Source: Gloeobacter violaceus PCC 7421 (GTDB taxonomy: Bacteria > Cyanobacteriota > Cyanobacteriia > Gloeobacterales > Gloeobacteraceae). From it: DNA of 64,000 bases. Below, piece after piece: positions 25,635 through 34,641 of the stretch (position 1 is the stretch's first letter; each line of letters starts with the position of its first letter). The position numbers and the translations under genes are program-made. The stretch spans positions 1,302,001 to 1,366,000 of the forward strand of contig NC_005125.1 of assembly GCF_000011385.1 (NCBI RefSeq), written 5' to 3'. A model generated the notes under the pieces. The model saw nothing but the letters and a program-made list of their open reading frames with translations, made no database searches and was not told where the DNA came from.

Positions 25635-26111
25635 ATGACTCAGGTGATGGCCGGGCGTTATACCGCCCGGGTAGAAGGGTCTTTTGTCGTTTTTCTGATC
25701 GGCATGCGGATCAATCAATTTTGGGCCTTGGGCAAATGGGTACCGACGCTGCGGGCGATGGGGCCGATGCTGCGCAGGCTCTACCGCAACCCGGAGAAGG
25801 GCTTTTTGGGGGGTGAGACGTTTCTCTACTGGCGCGGTGTGGCACTGGTGAGTTATTGGCGATCATTCGAGGAGCTCGAAAAATTTGCCAGAAGCCCCGA
25901 CGAGCCGCACCTGCAAGCGTGGCAGCGCTTCCAGCGCTCGGTAGGTACCGACGGCAGTGTCGGGATCTGGCACGAGACTTACCTGGTCGAGCCGGGCCGC
26001 TACGAGGCGATGTACGGCAACATGCCGCGTTTCGGCCTCGCAGGAGCCACCGAGCACATCCCGATCGCCGGGCGAAGGGAAACGGCCCGCGGCCGCCTGA
26101 AGGCCGATTGA
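25635..26111 (+). CDS. DUF4188-family protein (monooxygenase-like)
   Basis: The 158-residue product (MTQVMAGRYTARVEGSFVVF, LIGMRINQFWALGKWVP, then WHETYLVEPGRYEAMYGNMP) resembles DUF4188 proteins, which have a dimeric alpha/beta-barrel fold like small monooxygenases and are usually controlled by a neighbouring MarR or TetR regulator. Start ATG 25635 has AGGAG eight bases upstream; a TTG two codons earlier is less likely. No regulator gene is adjacent, although the palindromes upstream suggest one acts here. Substrate unknown. Confidence 0.75.
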   Translation: MTQVMAGRYTARVEGSFVVFLIGMRINQFWALGKWVPTLRAMGPMLRRLYRNPEKGFLGGETFLYWRGVALVSYWRSFEELEKFARSPDEPHLQAWQRFQRSVGTDGSVGIWHETYLVEPGRYEAMYGNMPRFGLAGATEHIPIAGRRETARGRLKAD

Positions 26112-26183
26112 CCCAGGGCTGAGGTGCAGAGAGCCGGCCGACCCCTGAACTTGGAGAAGCGATTGCCATGACTTATTCCAAAT

Positions 26184-27284
26184 TTAATTTCTTGGGTTGA
26201 ATTGCAGATAACCGCTCCACATCCAATCTTCGCCGACGGGCTCGGCGTGTACCCGCTCCAGACGCATCGCTGCGTGCATCTTGGCGAAGCCCTCACCGGC
26301 GACAGGCGTGTAGGCCTGCGCTCCGCCCACCAGGCAGGGAGCGACGAAGCAAATCACCTTCTGCACCGACCCGTCCGTCAGAGCCGACCAGGCGAGGGTG
26401 CCGCCGCACTCCCAGAGCACCGACACGCAGGGGTAAGAAGCGAGTTTTTCGAGCACGGCGGCGGGGGTGAGTTCGTCCAACACTTGCACTTCCACACCCA
26501 GCCGCTCCAGGTGGGAACGCATCTGGGGGTCGCCCTGCGCTCCGGTGAAGACCAGGGTGGGGGAGGGTGTTTGATCCAGCCACAGCCGCGCCTCGGCCGG
26601 CAAGGCCAGGGTGCGAGAGAGAACGACGCGCAACGGGTTGCGGCCCTCAGCCAGGCGGACGGTGAGTTGCGGATCATCCAAACGCACGGTGTTGCCCCCC
26701 ACGATCACCGCGTCGGCGAAGGCGCGCAGACGGTGGGTACGGGCGCGGGCCGCCTGGCCGCTGATCCAGAAGCTGTGGCCGGTGCGCGTGGCGGTCTTGC
26801 CGTCCAGGGTCATGGCGTACTTGAGCACCCCGAAGGGCCGCCCGGTGCGCATGAAGTGCGAAAAAGCCTCGTTGAGCCGCTCGCAGCGATCGGAGAGTAC
26901 CCCGACGCTCACTTCGATTCCGGCGGTGCGCAGTCGCTCGAGGCCGCGGCCGGAAACGATTGGATTCGGATCGACCATACCGATCACCACGCGCTGCAGG
27001 CCCGCTGCGACAATTGCTTCGGTGCAGGGCGGGGTGCGGCCGTGGTGGTTGCAGGGTTCCAGATTGACGTAGAGCGTGGCACCTCGGGCCAAATCCCCGG
27101 CGGCCCGCAGGGCAAAGGCCTCCGCGTGGGGTGCACCCGCCTTCGGGTGAAAGCCTTCACCCACGGCCAGCCCATCGTTGACCACCACCGCCCCCACCAG
27201 CGGATTGGGCGTCGTACGGCCCCAGGCTTGCTCGGCGAGGGCGAGGCAGCGCTCCATCCAGTCTTCGTCGCTCACGGCTACCAT
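26184..27284 (-). CDS. ribD: Riboflavin biosynthesis deaminase/reductase RibD
   Basis: The 366-residue bifunctional enzyme carries out the second and third steps of riboflavin synthesis. The N-terminal deaminase holds zinc motifs HAEAFAL and PCNHHGRTPPC (residues about 55-95). The C-terminal NADPH-dependent reductase begins near FGVLKYAMTLDGKTATRTG and includes DAVIVGGNTVRLDDP. Start ATG 27284 (MVAVSDEDWMERCL) is preferred; the frame is open ten codons further. It is followed, on the other strand, by the DUF4188 gene, with the two genes convergent. Confidence 0.95.
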   Translation of the reverse strand: MVAVSDEDWMERCLALAEQAWGRTTPNPLVGAVVVNDGLAVGEGFHPKAGAPHAEAFALRAAGDLARGATLYVNLEPCNHHGRTPPCTEAIVAAGLQRVVIGMVDPNPIVSGRGLERLRTAGIEVSVGVLSDRCERLNEAFSHFMRTGRPFGVLKYAMTLDGKTATRTGHSFWISGQAARARTHRLRAFADAVIVGGNTVRLDDPQLTVRLAEGRNPLRVVLSRTLALPAEARLWLDQTPSPTLVFTGAQGDPQMRSHLERLGVEVQVLDELTPAAVLEKLASYPCVSVLWECGGTLAWSALTDGSVQKVICFVAPCLVGGAQAYTPVAGEGFAKMHAAMRLERVHAEPVGEDWMWSGYLQFNPRN

Positions 27285-27344
27285 CCGAAACTTTTTTAGA
27301 TCTACACGCCCCAAACCAAGACGTCACGGTTCTCCGGGCCGATT

Positions 27345-27860
27345 TTAAGGCTCGTAGTTCCGCCAACCCAGCTCTTCGAGGCGGGCCTGTTTTTTCTCGA
27401 CCGCCGTGCGCAGCCGCTCGCGATAAGCGACGATTTTTTGCTGCAACACCGGGTCCGCCGTCGCCAGGATCTGCACAGCGAGCAGACCGGCGTTGCGGGC
27501 GTTGCCGATCGCCACGGTGGCCACCGGAATGCCTGCGGGCATCTGGACAATCGAATAGAGCGCATCGACGCCCCCCAGGGCGGTGACCGGTACCGGCACT
27601 CCAATCACCGGCAGGGGTGTGAGGGCCGCCACCATCCCCGGCAGGTGGGCCGCCCCGCCCGCCCCGGCCACGATCACCTTCAAGCCCCGGGAGTGGGCGG
27701 TCGCCGCAAATTCAAACATGCGCTCCGGCGTGCGGTGGGCCGAGACGATCGCCACCGAACAGGGCACCTCGAATTCGGTGCAGACCTCGGCCGCCGCCTT
27801 CATCGTGGGCAGATCCGAATCGCTGCCCATGATGATCCCCACCAGCGCAGGATGGGTCAT
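27345..27860 (-). CDS. purE: N5-carboxyaminoimidazole ribonucleotide mutase PurE
   Basis: The 171-residue protein is PurE, which converts N5-CAIR to CAIR in purine synthesis. It has [33 protein letters not shown] with the catalytic His, and [20 protein letters not shown]. It lies 37 bp after purK on the same strand, forming the usual purK-purE unit. Confidence 0.97.
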   Translation of the reverse strand: MTHPALVGIIMGSDSDLPTMKAAAEVCTEFEVPCSVAIVSAHRTPERMFEFAATAHSRGLKVIVAGAGGAAHLPGMVAALTPLPVIGVPVPVTALGGVDALYSIVQMPAGIPVATVAIGNARNAGLLAVQILATADPVLQQKIVAYRERLRTAVEKKQARLEELGWRNYEP

Positions 27861-27897
27861 TGATTGCCCCTAGTCCCAACGCCTAACGCACGGCACC

Positions 27898-29076
27898 TCA
27901 TATCCCCAGCGCCTCGCGGGCGGCGAGGGCACGCTCGTAGGCCACCGCCGGGTCGCGGGCGACGGCGGTGATGTGGCCGAGCTTGCGGCCGGGCCGGGCG
28001 CCGCGCTTGCCGTACCAATGCACTTTGACCCCAGCGAAGGCGAGGGCCGCCGCCAGATCGGGTTCGGCCTCAGGCGCGTCGCCTTCGGCCAGAATGTTCA
28101 CCATCACCGCCGCCGGACTGTGCATGGATGGGTCCGCCAGCGGCCAACCGAGCACGGCGCGCAGGTGCTGCTCGAACTGGCTGGTGGTGCAGGCGTCGAG
28201 GGTGTAATGGCCGGAGTTGTGGGGGCGGGGGGCCAGTTCATTGATGCTCACCTCCCCGCGGGCGTCCACAAACAGCTCGACACCGAAGATGCCCACTCCC
28301 TCGACCGCCTCGACGGCGGCGCGGGCAACCGCTCCGGCGCGCTCGCGGATCACTTCGTCCACTGGAGCCGGGGCGATCACAGTGTGGCAGACGTGCCGAC
28401 GCTGGCGCGTCTCGACCACCGGATAGGAGCGCACCTCGCCGGTTGAGGAGCGGGCCACCATCACCGCCAGTTCCCGTTCAAAAGTCACGAACGCTTCGAC
28501 CATAAGCGGTTGACCTGCGAGGGCCTCCCAGGCGTCCTCCAGGTGCGCGGGGTTCTCGACGATGCGCACGCCGTGACCGTCGTAGCCCTGAAGGCGGGTC
28601 TTGAGCACCAGCGGCCGGCTTCCTCCCCACGCCCGCACCGCCTCCAGACTCGGGGCGGCGGCGAAGCGCGGCACCGGCAATCCGGCCGCAGCCAGATGGG
28701 TGCGCTGGTGCAACTTGTCCTGGATGCGCGCGAGGGTCCGGCTGGCGGGCCAGACCCGGCAGCCATCCGCCTCCAGCTGGGCGACCAGCAGCGGCTCCAC
28801 CCACTCGTTTTCGAACGTGACGATGTCGGTGATCCTGGCCAGGGAGCGCAGGCTCTCGATGTCGTCGAACGCCCCCTCCAGTGAGACGGGCACCACCTGG
28901 GAGGCGGGGCTGGCCGGATCGGGGTCGAGCACCACCAGCCGCAATCCCAGGGCATGGCCCGCCAGGGCCATCATCCGGCCAAGCTGGCCGCCCCCGACAA
29001 TACCGACCGTCGGCAGGCCCGTCCGCCCTGCTGCCGGTCGCACAAGCTCCGCTTCCAGTGCCCCACTTCCCATCAT
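27898..29076 (-). CDS. purK: N5-carboxyaminoimidazole ribonucleotide synthase PurK
   Basis: The 392-residue ATP-grasp enzyme makes N5-CAIR from AIR, bicarbonate and ATP. It shows TVGIVGGGQLGRMMALAGHA at the N-terminus, LKTRLQGYDGHGVRI as the grasp loop, and NELAPRPHNSGHYTLDACTTS. The start was set at ATG 29076 (or the adjacent ATG 29073); the frame stays open to 29220, but that would add about 48 residues unlike PurK. It is transcribed divergently from the small coiled-coil membrane protein gene. Confidence 0.95.
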   Translation of the reverse strand: MMGSGALEAELVRPAAGRTGLPTVGIVGGGQLGRMMALAGHALGLRLVVLDPDPASPASQVVPVSLEGAFDDIESLRSLARITDIVTFENEWVEPLLVAQLEADGCRVWPASRTLARIQDKLHQRTHLAAAGLPVPRFAAAPSLEAVRAWGGSRPLVLKTRLQGYDGHGVRIVENPAHLEDAWEALAGQPLMVEAFVTFERELAVMVARSSTGEVRSYPVVETRQRRHVCHTVIAPAPVDEVIRERAGAVARAAVEAVEGVGIFGVELFVDARGEVSINELAPRPHNSGHYTLDACTTSQFEQHLRAVLGWPLADPSMHSPAAVMVNILAEGDAPEAEPDLAAALAFAGVKVHWYGKRGARPGRKLGHITAVARDPAVAYERALAAREALGI

Positions 29077-29189
29077 CACGTTGCGCAGATCAAAGATCTT
29101 TATCTTAATCGCAATCGGACACAGACCCTGGCGGTGGCGGACAGGACGGCCCCCTATACTGATAGAATCAGTAGCCCGGTTGGCACCCC

Positions 29190-29540
29190 ATGAAAGACAA
29201 ACTTCGCGAGTTCGCATCATTGGAGAAGGATGTGCGTGTGAAGGCCACCAGCACCATCTGGGGTTGCGCCACCGGCATGCTGGCTATCTGCATTCCGCTG
29301 GTCTCCATCGCCGGGGACGGCCCGGCCCTGTTGCTGCCCCTGGCGGTGGCGGTGGGTGCGGCGGTGGCCACCGCCTTTGTCTGGAAGTCGCAGCCGATCT
29401 CCGGCGGTGCGCAGACATCGCTGCCTTCTGCTTTGCGCCTGCGGCAACTCGAAGAACGCATCGCCAACCTGGAGACCATCGCCCTCAGTGGCGAAGAAGC
29501 GCTCAAAGCCCGCTACCGGCAACTCGAGAAAGCCGAGTGA
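29190..29540 (+). CDS. Small membrane protein with C-terminal coiled coil
   Basis: The 116-residue product has two hydrophobic segments (TIWGCATGMLAICIPLVSIA and ALLLPLAVAVGAAVATAFVW) followed by a charged coiled coil (LRLRQLEERIANLETIALSG, then EEALKARYRQLEKAE). This layout suggests a membrane-bound adaptor or assembly protein. No family could be assigned. It is divergent from purK, with 113 bp between starts. Confidence 0.65.
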   Translation: MKDKLREFASLEKDVRVKATSTIWGCATGMLAICIPLVSIAGDGPALLLPLAVAVGAAVATAFVWKSQPISGGAQTSLPSALRLRQLEERIANLETIALSGEEALKARYRQLEKAE

Positions 29541-29651
29541 GCCGCAGACGGTGAGAAGCTCCCAGCGCCAACCGCTTGCGCCATAGCGTAGGCTTTTCGT
29601 TTCTTGGGCTCGGTAACCCGGTCGCCTCTACGAGCTTGGATTGTGTCTAAC

Positions 29652-30236
29652 TCACCGCTGTGAGGGATCCCCCACGCGCTCCGCCAGATGATCAAAATAG
29701 GGGCCAAGCGCCTGCTGCTCGGCGACCGAAAAATGCTGCAAACTCGCCCCTCTAAGGCAGTGAATGCCCAGAAGCATCGCTCCAAGCGGCACTCGCAACT
29801 CCTGATACAACAGGTGCAGGTAGTGCACGCCTTCGGGGCTGGTGAAATTCGGACGGCGGGCGGCAATGCCGTAGGTAATCGAACGCAGAAAATGCCAGTA
29901 GTCGCGCCAGCAGGCTTCGGCGCGCACCGAAGGATAAAGATCGCCCCCAGGTTCGGTGATGCCGGGGAATTCCTCCAGCACCTGCGAGCGGGCCGCAGAG
30001 ACGATGGGCCTGGCACGGTCGCGCAAAAAACGCACCGTCTCCAGCGCAGGTGCCGCCTCCGGAAGCAGTACAGCCAGACGGTCCAGATCGGAGTCGGTGA
30101 GATAGCGGCTCTCGGCGTCGGCGGTGCGCAGCAGGGCGAGGGCCTCGGCGGGATAGGCACCCTGCCAATCGTCAAAACCCATGATTTTGGCTTTGGCGAT
30201 AAGGACTTTAACCTGATCACTCAATGGCGATTGCAT
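29652..30236 (-). CDS. Divergent phycobiliprotein-family protein
   Basis: The 194-residue protein has a globin-like phycobiliprotein fold. Its segment EACWRDYWHFLRSITYGIAA aligns with Apc[21 protein letters not shown], so the bilin Cys (about C109) and the Arg-Asp pair that hold the chromophore are kept. The N-terminus SRYLTDSDLDRLAVLLPEAA matches the family's first helices but is extended by about 25 residues. The Asn methylation site of beta subunits is not visible. It lies at the end of an operon with a HEAT-repeat protein and a small conserved protein. Possible roles are bilin carrier, assembly or degradation factor, or minor core subunit. Start ATG 30236 was chosen because family similarity begins soon after. 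Confidence 0.8.
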   Translation of the reverse strand: MQSPLSDQVKVLIAKAKIMGFDDWQGAYPAEALALLRTADAESRYLTDSDLDRLAVLLPEAAPALETVRFLRDRARPIVSAARSQVLEEFPGITEPGGDLYPSVRAEACWRDYWHFLRSITYGIAARRPNFTSPEGVHYLHLLYQELRVPLGAMLLGIHCLRGASLQHFSVAEQQALGPYFDHLAERVGDPSQR

Positions 30237-30258
30237 GGTCTCGCTCTCCAGAGGTTGT

Positions 30259-31131
30259 TCAAGCCATCGCCCGCTTTTGTAGCTGTGCAAGCGCCATGGC
30301 CACCACCCGCTGCAATTCGCCCGACTCGCGGGCCAGTTGGGCTTCAAGCGGCCCAAGGGAGGTCGGATCGCCAATCTTGGCCAGCGCCAGGGCAGCGGTT
30401 TTGCGCACCTCGGGGCTCGGGTCGGTCAGCTGTTCGATCAGCAACGGCACGGCCGGTTGGTGGGCCAGGGTGCCCAAGGCCGCCGCCGCCTCGGCCCGCA
30501 CCCCAGGGGCGCTGTCCGTGAGCGCCGATTCGAGCAAGGCGACGGCGCGATCGTCGGTCGTCTCCTGGGTGAGGTTGGCGACGGCGGCAACGACGGCGGT
30601 GCGTACGGCAGCGGCCGGGTGGGTGTAGGCGGTGTACAGGTGTTCGGCCACCTCGGTCCCCATAAAGGCGAGCGCCCAGGCAGCGTGGCCTTTGGCGGTC
30701 TCGGAGTGCTCGGAGGTGAGCAGGGCAATCAACTGCGGCACCGCCGCTTCGCCCATCTTGGCCAGGGCACCGGCGGCGGAACTGCGTACGACCGTGTCCT
30801 CGTCGTGCAGCAAAGCTTCGATCAACACGGGCACCGCCCGCGGGTCGCTGGTCTTGGCGAGCGCCTTGCCGCAGGAGCGGCGTACCACCGGGTTGGAGTG
30901 GCGGGATAAGCCCTCCAGCAGCATCGGCACCGCCGGCAGGCCAATCTTGCCGAACGCTTCCACCAGACCCAGACGCACCATGCCGCGGCTATCGGCCAGC
31001 GATGCGACCATCTGCCCCAAAAGGGCGGTGTCAGAAGTGTCGAAGGTGCCGATGGCCAGTAGGGCATTCACCCCATCGAGCAGTCGGTCGGTCGCCTCGG
31101 CGGTGGGCACCAACGGTTGCGGGTCGACCAT
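30259..31131 (-). CDS. HEAT-repeat protein of the CpcE/NblB lyase-like class
   Basis: The 290-residue protein is built of about eight HEAT/PBS-lyase repeats (for example NPVVRRSCGKALAKTSDPRA, EDTVVRSSAAGALAKMGEAA, SPEVRKTAALALAKIGDP). Members of this class attach bilins (CpcE/F, CpeY/Z), remove them, or steer phycobilisome breakdown (NblB). The gene sits two bases after a small conserved gene and 22 bp before the divergent phycobiliprotein, so the three are one operon. A chaperone or lyase for that phycobiliprotein is a natural inference. It lacks the paired partner typical of CpcE/F. Confidence 0.85.
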   Translation of the reverse strand: MVDPQPLVPTAEATDRLLDGVNALLAIGTFDTSDTALLGQMVASLADSRGMVRLGLVEAFGKIGLPAVPMLLEGLSRHSNPVVRRSCGKALAKTSDPRAVPVLIEALLHDEDTVVRSSAAGALAKMGEAAVPQLIALLTSEHSETAKGHAAWALAFMGTEVAEHLYTAYTHPAAAVRTAVVAAVANLTQETTDDRAVALLESALTDSAPGVRAEAAAALGTLAHQPAVPLLIEQLTDPSPEVRKTAALALAKIGDPTSLGPLEAQLARESGELQRVVAMALAQLQKRAMA

Positions 31132-31133
31132 GG

Positions 31134-31376
31134 CTACTCCGCCGTGGAGGCGGGCAGCGCGAACGGTTCGCCGGCACGCAGCGCTGTGAGCATCGCATCG
31201 ATGCGGTGAATCTCGGGATGCTTCTCCAGATGGCCCATCGTCACCTGTTTTGGCACCTTGGCCAGCTTGGCGATGTGCAGCGCGTCGTCGATGATCCGCC
31301 GGCGATACTGTTCCAGTTCGGCGATCACCGCTTCAATCTCTTGCTCGGAGGCGGGGGCGGCCGGTGGGTCAGACAT
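31134..31376 (-). CDS. Small conserved protein of the phycobiliprotein/HEAT operon
   Basis: The 80-residue product (SEQEIEAVIAELEQYRRRII, then DDALHIAKLAKVPKQVTMGH, EKHPEIHRID) is mainly helical, with a possible coiled coil at residues about 12-35, and no membrane segment. Start ATG 31376 (MSDPPAAP) is preferred to an upstream ATG at 31418. The stop lies two bases before the HEAT-repeat gene start, so translation is coupled. It looks like a conserved cyanobacterial protein of unknown function. Confidence 0.7.
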   Translation of the reverse strand: MSDPPAAPASEQEIEAVIAELEQYRRRIIDDALHIAKLAKVPKQVTMGHLEKHPEIHRIDAMLTALRAGEPFALPASTAE

Positions 31377-31479
31377 GCTTGCTCCTTGCGTCGTCACCAG
31401 CCATAGTAGCGCCCGCACCTATCTGTACCGGGAAGCAAATCATTGTTAAAAATGGTAAAAACTGCTACCGGATATACCC

Positions 31480-32133
31480 ATGGACATCGACGCGGTCCGC
31501 GAAGCTCTTGCAAGCGACAACCCGCAGGACCGCCTGCGGGGATTGACCCAGTTGCGCAACAGCGACCCCGAGACGGCGGTGCCGCTGTTGCTCGCCAAGC
31601 GGCGCGACCCCGAATTTATGGTGCGCTCGTTTGTGGCGATGGGACTCGGGCGGCACCGCACCGAGGAGTCCTTTGCAGCGCTGCTGGAATTGCTCAAAGG
31701 CGACGGGGACTATAACGTGCGCGCCGAGGCGGCCAATTCGCTGTCGATGTACGGCGAGAGCGCCCTGCTCCATCTGCTGGAAGCGTTTCGCTTCGACGAT
31801 CAATGGCTGGTGCGCCGCAGCATCCTGGCGGCGCTGATTGAATCGCCCCACACCGAAGCGCTTTACCAAATCTGCGTCCTCGCCCTCGAAGACGCCGACC
31901 TGACTGTGGTTGAAGCGGGAATCGACGGATTGGGGGCGCTCGGGCGTACCGAAAAGCGCGCCGAGGCGCTGGCGCTGCTGCTACCCAAGGTGGGAGACCA
32001 GGAGTGGCGCACGCGCTACCGTGTCGCCCGCGCCCTGCAACCCCACGCGGACGACCCGAGGGCGAAGGCGGCACTTGCCTACTTGGCGCGCGACGAGGAC
32101 CGGCGCGTTGCCACAGCGGCGGGTTCGCAGTAG
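31480..32133 (+). CDS. HEAT-repeat protein, NblB-like
   Basis: The 217-residue protein has about six HEAT repeats (LRGLTQLRNSDPETAVPLLL, PEFMVRSFVAMGLGRHRTEE, DYNVRAEAANSLSMYGESAL, DQWLVRRSILAALIESP). The pattern and length are close to NblB-class proteins, which help dismantle phycobilisomes or act on free phycobiliprotein. It is divergent from the three-gene operon to its left (103 bp apart) and convergent with the pentapeptide-repeat gene (four bases between stops). A lyase function is possible, but the shortness and the absence of a partner favour a binding role. Confidence 0.78.
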   Translation: MDIDAVREALASDNPQDRLRGLTQLRNSDPETAVPLLLAKRRDPEFMVRSFVAMGLGRHRTEESFAALLELLKGDGDYNVRAEAANSLSMYGESALLHLLEAFRFDDQWLVRRSILAALIESPHTEALYQICVLALEDADLTVVEAGIDGLGALGRTEKRAEALALLLPKVGDQEWRTRYRVARALQPHADDPRAKAALAYLARDEDRRVATAAGSQ

Positions 32134-32137
32134 AGGC

Positions 32138-32992
32138 TCAGCTTTCGAGGCTGGCGCGCGTCGTGGTGCGCGTAAACGGGTTCCAGGTGTCCAGTTCGCG
32201 GGCCGGGCGGGAAGTGAGGCGGGCTTTGGCCGCGTCGCTCAGACCGATGGAGCGACTGAAATCCGCCCCGGCAATGCTCGGGATGTCGTTGAGTTCGGTA
32301 CCGCGCAGATCGGCGGCACGCAAGTCCGCCATCTGCAATTCGGCGCCGTTGAGGCGCGCCTCGCGCAGATCCGCGCCGGTCAAAAAGGCTTTTTGCAGAT
32401 TCGAACCGCTGAGGATGGCGCCTTGCAACCTGGCGCCGCTCAGATCCGCGCCGCTGAGGTACGCGCCGCGCAGATTCGCGCCTTCGAGATCCGCCCCGCG
32501 CAAGTTGGCGGTGTTGAGATACGCTCCGCTCAGGTTGGCGCGCGGCCCGACCGCCCCCGAGGTGCGGTAGACAAACTCCTCCGGCCAGCGCGTGGCACCG
32601 TCGTACCAGGCGGCCTGCAACTGGGCGCCCTCCAGGCGGGCACCGACCAGGTCCGCTGCGCGCAAATCCGCCCGGTTGAGGCAACTGCGCTCCAGAGTGG
32701 TCCCCGACAGATCGGCGTGGGAGAGGTCCGCTCCGCGCAGGTCGGCACCCGCAAGCCGGGCGCCCTGCATCTGGGCGCCGCTCAAATCGGCACCGATGAG
32801 CACAGCACCGTCCAGGTTGGCTCCGCGCAGATCCGCCCCGGCAAAGTCCACCCGCTGGCCGTCCAGCCCGCTCAAATCCAGATTTTGCAGATCGGCCCCG
32901 CGCAGAGCGCCACCCGCGGCAATCCGGGCTTGGACAGCCTCACGGTCCGGCAATGCCGGTTGAGCAGGGGGAAGCGAGGAGGATTCGGCCAT
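32138..32992 (-). CDS. Pentapeptide-repeat protein
   Basis: Most of the 284 residues consist of A(D/N)LxG-type pentapeptides (GADLRGANLDGAVLIGADLS and similar), which fold into a right-handed beta helix. A break of about 30 residues (SWYDGATRWPEEFVYRTSGA-like) interrupts the helix in the middle. The C-terminus (SIGLSDAAKARLTSRPAREL) is different and the N-terminus is short. Such proteins are abundant in cyanobacteria; most have unknown function. Nothing here indicates a DNA-gyrase-protecting Qnr. Confidence 0.9.
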   Translation of the reverse strand: MAESSSLPPAQPALPDREAVQARIAAGGALRGADLQNLDLSGLDGQRVDFAGADLRGANLDGAVLIGADLSGAQMQGARLAGADLRGADLSHADLSGTTLERSCLNRADLRAADLVGARLEGAQLQAAWYDGATRWPEEFVYRTSGAVGPRANLSGAYLNTANLRGADLEGANLRGAYLSGADLSGARLQGAILSGSNLQKAFLTGADLREARLNGAELQMADLRAADLRGTELNDIPSIAGADFSRSIGLSDAAKARLTSRPARELDTWNPFTRTTTRASLES

Positions 32993-33138
32993 GGTGCGGT
33001 GCAGAAAAACCCATCGGAGTCATCGTAGCCTGGCGCCGTCGGTGGACACCCGCGGGCGGGTCCGCTACCATGGCGACCGGGCTGCCCAGGCGCCCGAGAA
33101 CCGCTTTTTTTGCCAGTGCAATGCGATTTTCTCCACCG

Positions 33139-33714
33139 ATGACGATGATGGATTTCTTTCGCAAAAGCGAAGGAACCTGGTTTACGCAGCGGACCGTGCA
33201 CCACTTCGACGCCGTCGCCGACGAATCGGGCGAGTCGAATTTGATCGTGCGGGTGCTCGAAGCGGACAACCCGCTCGTTCTGCAGGTGTGCGAAGCCCAG
33301 CGCATCGACCCGGCCCGGGCGCTTGGCGGGGCGGCCTTCACCTGGCAGGACAACCTGGAGACCGACGATCCCGGCCCGAACCGCGCCGCCGTCCTGGTGG
33401 ATTTACCCACCGACGCAAGCCGCCGCAGCGGTCGATTGCTGCGCAACCAGGGCTATGTCGAAAACATTCCGGTCGCGAGCCGCTACGCCTTTGCGCCCGA
33501 CGGTGTGCTCACCATCGACACCGAGTACGTCAACAACCAGGGCCAGGAGCGCTGCTGGTTCATCAGCGATCACTTTCGGATCCGGGTGAGCACCGTGCGC
33601 CTGATGGGCGGTGTCAACCTGATGACCTATTGTTCCGAACGCCGCTGCGTCCTGCCGGACAGCCTCGAAGCGCTGCGCAGCCGCCACGCTGCCGGGGTGG
33701 CCGCCCCCAGATAG
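33139..33714 (+). CDS. cpcS: Phycobiliprotein lyase of the CpcS/CpeS family
   Basis: The 191-residue protein is a CpcS-type bilin lyase: MMDFFRKSEGTWFTQRTVHH at the N-terminus, then GRLLRNQGYVENIPVASRYA and ERCWFISDHFRIRVSTVRLM, all typical of the lipocalin-like barrel that carries a bilin to Cys of phycobiliproteins. The start is ambiguous among ATG 33139, 33145 and 33148; a longer frame runs from 32953, but homologues start near MMDFF. CpcS and CpeS subtypes cannot be told apart here. It lies upstream of pebA, in the same direction. Confidence 0.9.
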   Translation: MTMMDFFRKSEGTWFTQRTVHHFDAVADESGESNLIVRVLEADNPLVLQVCEAQRIDPARALGGAAFTWQDNLETDDPGPNRAAVLVDLPTDASRRSGRLLRNQGYVENIPVASRYAFAPDGVLTIDTEYVNNQGQERCWFISDHFRIRVSTVRLMGGVNLMTYCSERRCVLPDSLEALRSRHAAGVAAPR

Positions 33715-33906
33715 ATTAGTATCGATTTATTTTGCATTGAGCGGGTGCTGAGCCCGGCAAATCTGCCCGATTGTATGGGCTAAGCCACCTCCGGCGCTCC
33801 TCCGGTAGCGTATTACGTATTGTTGCTTTCTTTCGCAATGGGCTGCCGCGCCCGGGGGCGCATTTTATGCTCTGGTAGAGAAAGCTTGGGGCGCAGTTGG
33901 CAAAAT

Positions 33907-34641
33907 ATGTATAGGCCGTTTCTTGAGCATTTGCAACAGAAATTGCAGTCGAGTTTCGATTTGCAATCCCTGACGATTCCGGCGGGACTAGACTATCGAA
34001 TCAGCGAGCGCGGCCGCGAGTCGACGACGATCCGCAGCTGGTGCTACACCTGCTCCGAGCTGCGCAAGATTCGCTACACCTACATCGACGGGGGCGAGCA
34101 CGCCCAGGTATTTAACAGCGTTATCTACCCAGCCCACCGCTACGACCTGCCCCTTCTGGGCATCGATTTGCTCGCGTTCGGCAAGAAGAAAAATCTGATC
34201 GTGCTCGACTTTCAGCCGCTGTTTCGCGACAAGGCGTACCTGGCGCGCTATATCGAGCCGATGCGGATCCTGCGGGAGCGCTACGGCGATGTGGCCCAGG
34301 ATGTCGAGATGAAGTTCTACGACGCCAATCAGTACTTCTCTAAGTACCTGCTCTTCGCGCGCACCGACGCTGAAACGGTGGCGGGCCGCGTGTTTACCGC
34401 CTACTGCGACTACTTGGATCTTTATTGGCAACTATTGGCTTCGGCGGCACCTTTGGGCGATGCGCAGGATATCCGGCGGATCGTCAAGGCCCAAAAAGAC
34501 TACGACCAGTACAGCGCCGATCGCGACCCCGCCTCGGGACTGTTCAGCAGCTATTTTGGCCACGAGTGGGCCGAGCGGTTCTTGTACGAATTTTTGTTCG
34601 AAGATGCGGTGCCGCTGGCGGTGGGCCAGCCCGGGCGATGA
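33907..34641 (+). CDS. pebA: 15,16-dihydrobiliverdin:ferredoxin oxidoreductase PebA
   Basis: The 244-residue ferredoxin-dependent bilin reductase makes 15,16-dihydrobiliverdin from biliverdin. It begins [14 protein letters not shown] and has the family segments [40 protein letters not shown] and [16 protein letters not shown] near the C-terminus. Its stop overlaps the pebB start as ATGA, so the two enzymes are made together; they pass the intermediate directly. Their presence shows that the organism makes phycoerythrobilin and so phycoerythrin. Confidence 0.95.
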   Translation: MYRPFLEHLQQKLQSSFDLQSLTIPAGLDYRISERGRESTTIRSWCYTCSELRKIRYTYIDGGEHAQVFNSVIYPAHRYDLPLLGIDLLAFGKKKNLIVLDFQPLFRDKAYLARYIEPMRILRERYGDVAQDVEMKFYDANQYFSKYLLFARTDAETVAGRVFTAYCDYLDLYWQLLASAAPLGDAQDIRRIVKAQKDYDQYSADRDPASGLFSSYFGHEWAERFLYEFLFEDAVPLAVGQPGR

